Positions 7,731 through 16,500 of a stretch of DNA of 24,372 nt are shown piece by piece. The DNA comes from Lentimicrobiaceae bacterium (lineage in GTDB: Bacteria > Bacteroidota > Bacteroidia > Bacteroidales > WCHB1-69): positions 1 to 24,372 of the forward strand of contig WQSU01000007.1 of NCBI GenBank assembly GCA_009787675.1, in the 5' to 3' direction. The position numbers and the translations under genes are program-made. The stretch's first letter is position 1; every line of letters begins with the position of its first letter. The notes under the pieces are model-generated. The model was not told where the DNA came from. It made no database searches and saw nothing but the letters and a program-made list of their open reading frames with translations.

Positions 7731-9098
7731 CTACTTAAACATATCTTTTAGTTTTTCATGTTCTGGAAATCCTGTTCTCTTTTGACATTCTTGTAGCGTT
7801 GCTCCAATATTTTTTGCAGCTTGTTCGCCCCAATCATTGCCCAACTCTCGCGATAAAATACAAATATTATATTTTACTCTTTGCGAAATCGATTTTCTGT
7901 TAAGTAGCTGTGAAAAGTCGGCAGTTTGTATCATTCTGAAAAAATCGGAATGAGAAATATTTTTAAAAATATTTTGTTTTCCTTGTATTCCACTTTTTTG
8001 ATTATTCCAAAAATTATAATTTTCCAAAATTTTATGTTCTTGTTTATCATCTAACGTTATTATTAGTTTTTGTGCTCTTTCGCTCTCCGTAAGTACTGGA
8101 ATCTCGTGTGGAAAGTTATTCGAATAACCTTCAAATTTTTTCGATAGTTTTTCATACAATTCATTTAAACTTTTCACTTCCTCTACGTTTGTGCGTTTCA
8201 CCCAAACTCCTATATCCGATGACGCTAAAACCTCTTCCCCATAATTTGGAGTATCAAAAGAATGTAAGTTTTTGCATCCGGAAAAAGCATATTCCCCAAT
8301 TTCTTCAACAGAATTAGGAATTGTAACCTCTGACAGTCTAGCACAATTTTCAAATGCAAGTTTTCCGATTTTCCTAATACCGTCAGGTATAGTAATGACA
8401 GCCAAATTTTCGCAATTTCTGAATGTACCTTCTCTTATTTCTTTGATGGATTTCGGAAGTTTAGCTGCATTTAATTTTTCACACCTCTCAAATGCATACT
8501 CCTCAATTTCTTCAACAGAATCAGGAACTGTAATTTCTGACAACTTGGTGCACCTTGCAAAAGCAGACTTTCCTACCTTTTTAACTATTTCTGGAATGAC
8601 TGGTTTTTTTTTACCTCTTGGACATACGATTATTTCTGTCCCTTCTTTATTAAATAATATACCTTCTTTGCTTGAGAAGAATTTATTATCTGGATGTACG
8701 GTTATTGAAACTATATTGCTGTACAAACGAGCTTCTATCGGGACACTTGTGGTAGATTCCGAAATTTCAAAAGTTGTAGAGTCTATATCTTGTTTTTGCG
8801 TTTTTTGTACGCCATTTATGTGGAATTTGTGTTCCTGTATTTTTTGCGGAGAGTTGATACGTTGCTCTTTTACATCGCACGAATTTTTAACGGAAACAAT
8901 CGCAATCTCATAATCCTTCCATTTTTGCTCTATTTTATCTATTGGACTTGGTAGAGGCATATCTACACCATATTTAATTGAAAGGCAGACGTAATTCTTA
9001 AGAATATCTTCCAACTCCTTATTAAGATTCTTCCAGCGATTTACATTTTGCATAGATTGCCAAGTCGGGGATATATCCGCTACAAAGATTTTCTTCAT
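7731..9098 (-). CDS. BspA-type leucine-rich-repeat protein, N-terminus likely frameshifted
   Basis: The frame gives 455 residues with no signal peptide, so it is probably cytoplasmic. Residues about 128-281 are BspA-type (LRR_5) repeats of ~23 residues: an opening unit with SSKEGILFNKEG, then units with the pattern I-x-x-I-x-x-x-x-F-x-x-C-x-x-L-x-x-V/I-x-I-P. Residues ~282-455 form an unrecognised helical domain ending AKNIGATLQECQKRTGFPEH. Residues 22-58 (NKELEDILKNYV, GVDMPLPSPID) look like the second half of a HicB/UPF0150 fold. The first half is encoded in another frame at 9022-9189, so the ATG at 9098 is probably not the natural start. It is the last gene of the AbiE-region operon and is followed by a strong terminator. 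LRRs usually bind protein; the partner is unknown. Confidence 0.75.
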   Translation of the reverse strand: MKKIFVADISPTWQSMQNVNRWKNLNKELEDILKNYVCLSIKYGVDMPLPSPIDKIEQKWKDYEIAIVSVKNSCDVKEQRINSPQKIQEHKFHINGVQKTQKQDIDSTTFEISESTTSVPIEARLYSNIVSITVHPDNKFFSSKEGILFNKEGTEIIVCPRGKKKPVIPEIVKKVGKSAFARCTKLSEITVPDSVEEIEEYAFERCEKLNAAKLPKSIKEIREGTFRNCENLAVITIPDGIRKIGKLAFENCARLSEVTIPNSVEEIGEYAFSGCKNLHSFDTPNYGEEVLASSDIGVWVKRTNVEEVKSLNELYEKLSKKFEGYSNNFPHEIPVLTESERAQKLIITLDDKQEHKILENYNFWNNQKSGIQGKQNIFKNISHSDFFRMIQTADFSQLLNRKSISQRVKYNICILSRELGNDWGEQAAKNIGATLQECQKRTGFPEHEKLKDMFK

Positions 9099-9189
9099 CT
9101 ACCCAAACAAATATTGCAGGATAGGTGTATGCTATTGCCGTTCTTCCTGTTTGTAACAAAACCGAACGTTTGAGTTTTTGATTTTTCAT
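9022..9189 (-). pseudogene. HicB/UPF0150-like N-terminal half, out of frame with the LRR gene
   Basis: A 55-codon frame starts at ATG 9189 (MKNQKLKRSVLLQTGRTAI) and continues YTYPAIFVWVDEENL, SGYIPDLAIYAKCKSLEES, then stop at 9022-9024. YPAIF..., a GY-x-PDL strand and a closing SLEE are the pattern of the HicB/UPF0150 antitoxin-like fold. The fold's next helix is found in the overlapping LRR frame (NKELEDILKNYV...LPSP). Removing one T near 9025-9032 would join them as SLEESNKELEDIL. I therefore read this as the true 5' end of the LRR gene, split by a one-base change. It could be real decay, a sequencing error or, less likely, programmed frameshifting. It starts 97 bp downstream of abiEii. Confidence 0.6.
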
Positions 9190-9285
9190 GTTTTTGTTGA
9201 AATTACGATCTTTTTTTTACATGTGTATTTATTTACTAGTTAGCAGCAACAAACGTTTCGGATTCTTCCACTTCTGTATTTTGCT

Positions 9286-10149
9286 CTATTGCGATTGCCT
9301 CAACTCATCATAAATCGGCCACAACCTCTCAAGAATACTTTTTACTACAACCGAGAACTCCAAATCATCAGCATCAATCTTTTTCAAAAAATGATTCCAA
9401 CGAAGAATTCTATTCGGATCTGTTACAAAGTCTTCTGAAAAAATCGGAGTGTTTTGTGCAAAATCCGTATCACGCTGTTTGAATGTTTGAGCAATTGCCT
9501 CTTTCAAAATGTTGTCGTTTATATCTTCGTTGTTGAATAGAATGTAGGTGTCGTAAAAATCTTTCATCCGACTATTGAGCGTTCCATGCACAACCATTGC
9601 GTGAAATTTTTCTGCGATAACCGTTTCTAAGGAATAAGCCATAATATCGGGATGTTCCAAGCCTTCGAGCAATATGGGATATTGCAACGAAAGAGGTGCA
9701 GGAGTGACAATGTCGTCAAAACCAATGTCGATCTGTATAGTTTGTTTTATCGTGTCGAATCGGGCTTCTATCAATAACCGTATTCCGCTGTGTTTTTTCT
9801 CTTCTGATATTTCCGAGACCTTGATTGTTGACGGATCGAAAACAACGCAATCATCATCGTATTTGATTGTGCAAACTTCAACAAAAATTGCTTTTAGATT
9901 TTCCATATTATTGACTACTTTTTCCGCCAACATATCAATATCAACAGTTGGTCGAGCATGTAGTCCTGACAAGGCATACAAAAGATTTCCTCCTTTTAGA
10001 ATGAAATTTTGTTTGTATTCCGACAACGACAAACGGTAAAGCAATCTTTCGTGCAAATATCGCGTAACGACTTGCTGAAAAAGTATGTCTTCTTTTTGTG
10101 ATAGATTCAGTAGTGTGTCCCTGATAGACTTTGAACTTCCTGTTATCAT
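9286..10149 (-). CDS. abiEii: AbiEii-family nucleotidyltransferase toxin
   Basis: A 287-residue protein of the AbiEii/AbiGii family, the toxin of type IV AbiE abortive-infection toxin-antitoxin systems. Family hallmarks are present: the nucleotidyltransferase motif KGGNLLYAL followed by RPTVDIDML (metal-binding Asp pair), a third acidic strand QIDIGF, and the motif EKFHAMV...SRMKDFYDTY. Known members transfer nucleotides to tRNA and stop growth when released from antitoxin control. The ATG at 10149 overlaps the stop of an abiEi 3' remnant in ATGA, the normal coupling of abiEi-abiEii. The intact abiEi, however, lies 1.8 kb upstream beyond an inserted LRR-AAA+ gene. All motifs look intact, so the toxin is probably active. 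Confidence 0.9.
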   Translation of the reverse strand: MITGSSKSIRDTLLNLSQKEDILFQQVVTRYLHERLLYRLSLSEYKQNFILKGGNLLYALSGLHARPTVDIDMLAEKVVNNMENLKAIFVEVCTIKYDDDCVVFDPSTIKVSEISEEKKHSGIRLLIEARFDTIKQTIQIDIGFDDIVTPAPLSLQYPILLEGLEHPDIMAYSLETVIAEKFHAMVVHGTLNSRMKDFYDTYILFNNEDINDNILKEAIAQTFKQRDTDFAQNTPIFSEDFVTDPNRILRWNHFLKKIDADDLEFSVVVKSILERLWPIYDELRQSQ

Positions 10150-10193
10150 AGCATTGGCATAATTATGGTTTGTAGTGTTTTTTCGACTCTCAA
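10147..10193. repeat. 47-bp direct repeat, copy next to abiEii
   Basis: Identical to 11936-11982 except for one C/T difference (10187 against 11976). It begins CATAGCATTGGCATAATTAT on the plus strand. The two copies bracket the LRR-AAA+ gene exactly at the ATGA junctions. Confidence 0.95.
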
Positions 10194-10221
10194 CTATTTG
10201 GCGTATTTTGTTGTTGCTGAA
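10147..10221 (-). pseudogene. Remnant 3' end of a second abiEi
   Basis: Read on the minus strand in the abiEi frame, this stretch gives TTKYAK, a TAG stop, then LRVEKTLQTIIMPML and TGA overlapping the abiEii ATG. The intact AbiEi ends QYAKILRIEKTLQTIIMPML. The tail is thus a decayed duplicate of the antitoxin C-terminus left directly in front of the toxin. Similarity fades upstream of 10221. Confidence 0.8.
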
Positions 10222-10276
10222 TAGGGTTTTGAAACTGATTTTTAATTTTTCCTACACATTTACCCCTATTCATAAA

Positions 10277-11938
10277 CTATTGAACACTTGATTGTGTTGG
10301 GAAGCCTATAGGTGTGCGTACCGATTCTGTATCTTTGCCTTCCATTTGGCTTCTGATTTTTTCGTGCTTTTTTATTAACTCAATGGATACAGTAGCTGTG
10401 GTGTTTTTTATGTTGTTAACTAACATATCCATTGTCACGTTCGCCCTGCTTTCACGGCATCCATGGGCAACGGCTTCCACAATCGCACGAATGTCGCTTG
10501 TTACATAGTTCTCAGTAAGGTTAGCCAATTCATCAAAATTAATTTTAGAATCATTGGGAATTTTTTTGACAAGCATTTCAAATAACCCTTTCCGAGCTTC
10601 GTAGTCTGGTGGCGAAACATAAATTTTTATCCCCAATCGTCCAGCTCTTAACAATGCTTCGTCAATGTTTTGTGGAAAGTTTGTTGTTGCAATTACAAAA
10701 ACGCCATCTTCCCCACAATTATTGATTTGTGTAAGAAACTCGTCTACTTCGCCGATTTGATGATGATCTCTTGCATTATCACGTTTTGGTAAGATAGAAC
10801 TTACTTCGTCCAAACAGATGATAAACGGAGCATTTCTTCTTGCTTCTTTGAATAATTCTCCGATCTTTTCTTGCGAGCCGTGAACGTAGATACTTGCCAA
10901 TTCGCTTGGATTAACGTATTTGTAATTAAATTGTGTTTCCTCTGCAAATTTTTTAGCAAAAAACGTTTTTCCACAACCTGGCGGACCGTACAACAACATT
11001 CCATTAGGCATTGGAAGGTTGTATAGTTTTGCACCTTCGGGATCATTAAGTAAATCGATAACCTCATTTTTTAGTTTTGTTTTCAGCTCCGACATTCCAA
11101 CAATATCAGCAAAACCGTTGTCTGTTTTCTTTCGTGTTTGTGGTTTTTCGCTTTTTTGTTTATTTACTGTCGGACTGTCTAATTGATTATAGTTATAAAT
11201 CAAACTCGTCAATGCTGTATTTTCACTTACATCCAAATTCGTTAATTGAGCCCAGCTACAATCTAGTTCTGATAGTTTTGTATTTCTGCTAACATCTAAA
11301 CTTGTTAGCGGATTACGGTAACAAATTAACCTCGACAGTATGGTACTTTCACTTACATCCAAACTCGTTAATTGATTTCCACTGCAATCCAAATTCGTTA
11401 ACATCTGGTTTTTACCTACGTACAAATCCATTAATTGATTACGCCTACAATTCAGTTCTGTTAATTTTTTGTTTTTGTGAACATCCAAATTTATCAATTT
11501 ATTATGATCGCAAATCAAATACTTCAGTGCGGTATTTTCACTTACGTTCAAATATGTCAATTTGCTATTAGAGCAATGTAAATGCGTTATATTTTCACCA
11601 ACTATCTTAACAATACGAGAATTTTGAATACGAGAATCTTGACCAAAATATTTTTGTTTAATAGAGGCTATGCGATGCCTCTTTTTTGTCTCAAGATCCT
11701 CTGACATGCAAGGCTCTTCCTCTGACATGCAAAGCTCTTCCTCAAAGAAGAAGCAGTGTTTTCTCCAATTTTTATATTCTGGGAGCAATGTGAATGTGTC
11801 TACTTTCGAATTTCCCCAATCAATGGTGACTATCCCTGATCCAGCCATGTAAATACGAACGTCATAAAGATGTTTCGTGACCATAGTCATTGTGGACATT
11901 ATTTTTTTTTCAGATGAAGTAGTGTTTCTTTTTTTCAT
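10277..11938 (-). CDS. Leucine-rich-repeat AAA+ ATPase inside the AbiE operon
   Basis: A 553-residue cytoplasmic protein with two parts. Residues ~115-253 are about six 21-residue leucine-rich repeats with the pattern L-T-x-L-D-V-S-x-N-T-x-L-x-x-L-x-C. Residues ~275-460 are an AAA+ ATPase of the Cdc48/VPS4/FtsH-like group: Walker A GPPGCGKT 318-325, Walker B IICLDE 373-378, sensor-1 ATTN 417-420 and the Arg-finger region LLRAGR 429-434. The usual following FDR is LGI. A small helical lid and a polar tail finish the protein. No protease or nuclease domain is seen. The start ATG overlaps the AbiEi stop by 4 bp, so translation is coupled to the antitoxin. Its upstream and downstream junctions are the two copies of a 47-bp repeat. 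Inference: LRRs sense a protein ligand and the ATPase remodels a partner, possibly the AbiE pair. I know of no described system with this arrangement. Confidence 0.85.
   Translation of the reverse strand: MKKRNTTSSEKKIMSTMTMVTKHLYDVRIYMAGSGIVTIDWGNSKVDTFTLLPEYKNWRKHCFFFEEELCMSEEEPCMSEDLETKKRHRIASIKQKYFGQDSRIQNSRIVKIVGENITHLHCSNSKLTYLNVSENTALKYLICDHNKLINLDVHKNKKLTELNCRRNQLMDLYVGKNQMLTNLDCSGNQLTSLDVSESTILSRLICYRNPLTSLDVSRNTKLSELDCSWAQLTNLDVSENTALTSLIYNYNQLDSPTVNKQKSEKPQTRKKTDNGFADIVGMSELKTKLKNEVIDLLNDPEGAKLYNLPMPNGMLLYGPPGCGKTFFAKKFAEETQFNYKYVNPSELASIYVHGSQEKIGELFKEARRNAPFIICLDEVSSILPKRDNARDHHQIGEVDEFLTQINNCGEDGVFVIATTNFPQNIDEALLRAGRLGIKIYVSPPDYEARKGLFEMLVKKIPNDSKINFDELANLTENYVTSDIRAIVEAVAHGCRESRANVTMDMLVNNIKNTTATVSIELIKKHEKIRSQMEGKDTESVRTPIGFPTQSSVQ
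11700..11741. repeat. 21-bp in-frame tandem duplication in the LRR-AAA+ gene
   Basis: Two adjacent 21-bp units (11700-11720, 11721-11741; TCTGACATGCAAGGCTCTTCC) differ at one base and encode a doubled acidic heptad, EELCMSE / EEPCMSE, at about residues 67-80. Probably recent slippage. Confidence 0.9.
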
Positions 11939-12516
11939 AGCATTGGCATAATTATGGTTTGTAGTGTTTTTTCGATTCTCAATATCTTTGCATATTGGGT
12001 CAATTTGTTGAGATTTTTTTCTTTTCTTTTCAGGTAATTTTTTATGATTTCAGACATCGTGTCTATCCCGATTTTATTGCGAAAGCGAATGGCATCGCAA
12101 ACCGATTTTTCCAAGTCGTATATTTTAATTTTTTGGTTGTCTATAATACCTTCGGTAATTCCAAGCAGATAAAAATCATCAATCCAATAAAATAGTTTTA
12201 CCGGTGGGTATTTAGGCAAAACGACTTTTTGTTTTTTACGAATTGCCACATAAAATTCGAATGGATTGTAAACAGAAAGATTGTAGTATTGCCATGCAGT
12301 AAACATACAGAAAACACCGTCAGGAATAGCGTTTGCGATTTCTGCGTGTTGGCTAAACGCGGTATCGTCATTTAGTCGATACAAGCCTCTCTTGATTTTA
12401 ACAACGACATTGCTATCCACAAGTTTTCGAAGATTACGCCAATCGCTACGAGAATGTAGATCTTTCGTTCTCAAAAAACCATTATTTTTTTCAAATTGTT
12501 GTATTAGGTTTTCCAT
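11935..12516 (-). CDS. abiEi: AbiEi-family antitoxin and transcriptional regulator
   Basis: A 193-residue AbiEi antitoxin, which in known type IV systems represses its own operon through an N-terminal winged helix and neutralises AbiEii. The N-terminus (NLIQQFEKNNGFLRTKDLHS) and KIKRGLYRL are the winged-helix signature. The C-terminal part has IKIYDLEKSVCDAIRFRNKI and ends LQTIIMPML. I chose ATG 12516: the in-frame TTG at 12537 lies inside the -7 box and the ATG at 12522 is only a few bases from the expected transcription start. The stop overlaps the ATPase gene start (ATGA), where abiEii would normally begin. It is the first gene of the operon and has a 7-bp inverted repeat in its promoter. 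Confidence 0.88.
   Translation of the reverse strand: MENLIQQFEKNNGFLRTKDLHSRSDWRNLRKLVDSNVVVKIKRGLYRLNDDTAFSQHAEIANAIPDGVFCMFTAWQYYNLSVYNPFEFYVAIRKKQKVVLPKYPPVKLFYWIDDFYLLGITEGIIDNQKIKIYDLEKSVCDAIRFRNKIGIDTMSEIIKNYLKRKEKNLNKLTQYAKILRIEKTLQTIIMPML
11936..11982. repeat. 47-bp direct repeat, copy inside intact abiEi
   Basis: The second copy of the repeat at 10147-10193 (46 of 47 bases equal). Here it encodes the last 15 residues and stop of AbiEi and sits immediately upstream of the LRR-AAA+ gene. Confidence 0.95.
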
Positions 12517-12534
12517 TGCCATATTATTTTGGCA

Positions 12535-12566
12535 CAAAGATACGGCTTTTTTTTGAATTAGCCGTA
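12535..12566 (-). promoter_or_regulatory. abiEi operon promoter with candidate operator
   Basis: TATCTTTG on the minus strand (12542-12535) is the -7 box. Immediately upstream a 7-bp perfect inverted repeat, TACGGCT (12541-12547) and AGCCGTA (12560-12566), spans the spacer. AbiEi proteins are known to bind inverted repeats at their own promoter, so this is a plausible autoregulatory operator. It could instead help end the metallophosphoesterase transcript, but no T run follows. Confidence 0.55.
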
Positions 12567-12579
12567 ATTTTCTGACATT

Positions 12580-13329
12580 TTATACTTGAATTGTCCGTCC
12601 GTTTTGATATTCCGTTTTTTCAAAAGCCACATAACCAAGCGAATTATTGAGCAATGTCGTTTCACCGATTTGAATTTTAGGCTTGCTATGGTGTGAATGT
12701 CCGTAAATCCAAGCATTTGGTTTTAGGTTTTCAATCATTTCCGAAAGTTCTGTTGCATAAGCAACAAAAAGACGACCTCTGCTGGAGTTCATTGGGAAGT
12801 CCTTCAATGTTGGTACGTGATGTGTTACGACAACCGTTTTTTCGTTTTGCAGGCGTTCCAATTCCGAAGTTATGAAGGCAATGTTTTCATCAAAAAGTTC
12901 ATTTGTTCTTCGAGGATGTAGAGTTTTGTCTTTATCATAAATGAGATGATAATCGTTCATTCGGGTTTGGACACGGAGCATATTTTCTTCCCGAATTTTT
13001 GTCCATAATGTAGAAAAAATTAGATTGATATCTTCGTGTTTTGCTGTGAAATTATTGACTAAATGTACATTTTCACGAATGGATTTATTGAAATTTCCCG
13101 TCAAAATATTTGAGCGATAGAATTCGTGATTTCCGGCAATCCAATATGTTTGTAGAAAATTATCCGAAAGATAATCAAAAAACCAATCTGCCATTTCTTG
13201 AATAGCAAACGGTATAATATCGCCAGCCAAAACCAAAATATCAGCCTTTGGAATAATAGGATTATCCTTCAAAAACCGAATGTTTTCCGGAAATTCAAGA
13301 TGTATATCTGATGCGTATTGGATTTTCAT
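12580..13329 (-). CDS. Calcineurin-like metallophosphoesterase
   Basis: A 249-residue protein of the calcineurin-like phosphoesterase superfamily. The ordered metal-binding motifs are all present: DIHLEF near the N-terminus, LAGDI, AGNHEF, VVTHHVP and YGHSHH. The substrate cannot be told from sequence; relatives act on phosphoproteins, nucleotides or nucleic acids. I chose ATG 13329 (MKIQYASDIH) because the TATCTTTG box at 13355-13348 lies just upstream; a longer frame to 13386 would cross the promoter. It is probably a single-gene unit, divergent from the PIN gene and ending 14 bp before the AbiE promoter repeat. It is not similar in detail to the second metallophosphoesterase at 17514. Confidence 0.88.
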   Translation of the reverse strand: MKIQYASDIHLEFPENIRFLKDNPIIPKADILVLAGDIIPFAIQEMADWFFDYLSDNFLQTYWIAGNHEFYRSNILTGNFNKSIRENVHLVNNFTAKHEDINLIFSTLWTKIREENMLRVQTRMNDYHLIYDKDKTLHPRRTNELFDENIAFITSELERLQNEKTVVVTHHVPTLKDFPMNSSRGRLFVAYATELSEMIENLKPNAWIYGHSHHSKPKIQIGETTLLNNSLGYVAFEKTEYQNGRTIQV

Positions 13330-13347
13330 AAAAGTAAATTCGGATTG

Positions 13348-13355
13348 CAAAGATA
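13348..13355 (-). promoter_or_regulatory. -7 box for the metallophosphoesterase gene
   Basis: TATCTTTG (minus strand) followed by CA, 18 bp before the ATG at 13329. The -33 region is poor (TTTC-like). Confidence 0.6.
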
Positions 13356-13440
13356 CGGTTTTTTTTGAAATAGAGGTGAAAAGCACATGCTTTATTTGAG
13401 CAGATTTGTTCGTATGTTTCTTTAATTGAGATTTTTTGAG

Positions 13441-13448
13441 TATCTTTG
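13441..13448 (+). promoter_or_regulatory. -7 box for the PIN-domain gene
   Basis: TATCTTTG followed by CA, about 100 bp upstream of the ATG at 13548. A TTTC at 13417-13420 lies at -33 spacing. With the box at 13348 it makes a divergent promoter pair. Confidence 0.6.
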
Positions 13449-13547
13449 CAAAAAAAACACAAGGTGGGGTTGATTATTTTAACAAAATAAAAAAGAGCAG
13501 AATTCGGCACGTCAGAATACGACAAATTCAAAATTAATAAACGATAA

Positions 13548-16500
13548 ATGATATACACAACATTAGATACTTGTGTTTGGTTGGGGTTAATTAAAGTTGA
13601 CCTTCACAATGAAAATAATGTATTTGAAGAGGTTTGTTATTGGATAGAAAATAAACATCTTACTCATATTACTCCTGAAAATATAATTCGCGAATGGGAT
13701 AGAAATAAAGCTAAAAAACTTGTCGAGATTAGCAACCACATTAAGAAACTACACGAGACCATTATCGGCCCTGTTAAAGAAACAATAGACCTTGCTTCTA
13801 TCTACCAACCAGATGCGGTTGAAGATATGGTTTCGAAAAGAATAGACAGAGTTGATACCATACTGAAGGTGCATTCGGAAATAGCCAGCGAAAATTCAAC
13901 AATTTATGATGAAGCAATCAGAAGGAATTTTAATTGTTTAGCTCCAAATCATAGTAGTGACAGTTTTCGTGATACGATTAATATTTTTACGATTATCAAT
14001 CACATCAAAACAAAAAACTACGAAAACTGCATTTTCTCAACAATAAATCACACAGATTTTAGTGAGGGAAAAATTCAAAAACACATCCTGCACAATCAAC
14101 TTACTGACGATTTTAAAAATGCGAATTTGCAGTATGTGTATTGTGATGAAAGCCCATTTGCAAATAAATTATTGGGAAAGATACTAAGACCTGTTCTTCC
14201 AAATTTTCAAGAATATTTTCAGAAAAAAACGCTTGCCGAACAAGAAGTTATTACGGTAGCAGCAATAGAAATTCCGGATGCTGATTATCTTGAAAATATA
14301 AAACATCTCGATTTGATCCTTGCAAAAAATACACCTACAGCTTTTGAGCAAGGGACTATTGTCAAATCTTTAATTGAGAGACACGATAGCTATAAACAGT
14401 ATTTTTTCAATAATATCCCGGGGACAAAGGCTTGGTTTAATTTTCTAAAATCAGAGGGCTATTTTGACTCAGACAAAACCCCCGATTTTATTCAGGATAA
14501 AGACGGATATATTAAAACACCGTTTTGGGAGTCATTAGGATATTTGCAAAAATTATCTTTTCAAATAAGTCAGGGAAAAGAAATAGAGCTCATAGACGAA
14601 TTGTTAGCTGTAATCAAAAATATATCGGAACACCCAAAAGACAATCACATAACTTGGTATAATTTTATTAAAATTTTATCACATATCCCAAAGGATAGAA
14701 TTCCAAAGGAAATTTTAGACCTCATCCCAGTTTGGCTAACTGGAAAATTGGACATGATGCTTCAAACTTCCGTATTGTTCGATGATCTTCTTCCAAGGTT
14801 TTTGAATGATGACCCTACGCCGGAAGACATAGAAAAAGCAGAAATAATTTTACGCCATCTTTTTCAAATAGAAAAAAAATCTGAACAAGAACAAAAAAAT
14901 GTTTGGAGATACCGGGAAAGCAGTAGCTATCGTTCAAAAATATACTTGGGGTTTTTAGCAAATCAATCTGAAAAATGGAAATTCACGCATAAAGTTGCCA
15001 AGTATTGCTCTCAGGATTTTATTTTAGATTTTGGAAAAACGATTAAGACACTTCTTCTTGATAATCCCGATGGAATAAATGCCTCGCTGAAAGATGGAGA
15101 CAAAGAGTATGAAGTCAAAATATACATCGACAGTGAAAATCTTTTAATATCGCCAACACTAAAAGATAGTGATGTTGCGAACGAAACGATAGTTATTTCA
15201 AACTGGGAAGAAAAAAGCGAAACAGAACTCGAACAAGAACTGATTTCTGCTCTAAAACAGCAAAACATTAGCTATATCCCAACAGACAAAGATGACGATG
15301 TTTTGAAACGATTAAATTTTGCCATAAGCACAGACATTCTGTCTATATATGGCTTCAGTAGTATAAGAAAATTATGCGACCGATATGACACAGGCAAAGT
15401 ATTAAATATCTTTTCTTCAATATTTCGTGATTTACTTGACGAAAAAACAAAACAAAATCCTGAAAAAGGCATAGAATTACTCAAAACACTTTGCTATGAT
15501 AAAAAATATCGGCTTCCTTTTTATAAACGTATTACACTCTACATTATTTGTGAAAATTGGGAAGCAACAAAATCTCTGTTTTTTGAACTGATAAAAGACA
15601 ATGACGCTTTGCATTTATTTTCAGACCATATATATGAAAAAGAACTTTATGATTTGCTAAACAGAAATCAAAATGTGTTGAACGACGATGAACTTAAAAT
15701 CATAGAAAGCATAATAGAACAAGGTTGTCAAGATAAAATATCTAAACAATTTGAGGAAAGCGAATACTGGAAACTTCGCTGGTATTCGGCTTTAAAAGAC
15801 ACAGAATTATTTAAAAACAAATATTTGGAATTTTCAAAAGCACTAAACAGAACAAGTGAGGATTATGAAAATTCAGGAGAGGTACAATTCCGAACGGGTT
15901 ATGTTTCCCCAATTTCAGTGGATGATTTGCTTGAAAAAAGCAATCAAGAAATCGCAAATTCCCTAAAAACATTTAATCCAAAAAGAAGTTTTGACGATCC
16001 AAGCGTTGCCGGATTAGCGGGAACTTTCGAACTTGCCGTAGAAACAGAACCTGAAAAATTTACAACAGAAATAGAATTATATCAAGAGATACCTTATATC
16101 CATTCCTCTCGCATGTTAAACGCATTTGGCGAGGCGTGGAAAAAACAAAAAACATTTGATTGGGAAAAGGTGCTTCGCTATTGCTTGGAAATACTCAGAA
16201 ATCCAAAATTTTACAAAGACGAATTGCTAATAGATAATGAATGGGGGGCAACGTCTGACTGGACTGTACGTTCTATTGCAAACCTTCTCACAAATGGTTT
16301 GCAAAATGACAAACATTCATTCGACATCAATCTACTTCCTCTTGCAAAAGAGATAATTCTAATAATTGTAAGCAATCTCAAGCGGGTAGATGATTTTAAA
16401 ATTCCAGAAGATTACCCAACATATTTGCTAAATTCCACAGCAGGAACATCTTTAAGGGCATTGCTAAGTTATTCTCTCCACAGAGCAAGAAATCTTTTCA

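Noticed and set aside
8272..8913. 213-residue open frame opposite the LRR gene
   Set aside because: It is a strand shadow of the regular leucine-rich repeats, low in complexity and without promoter or homology.
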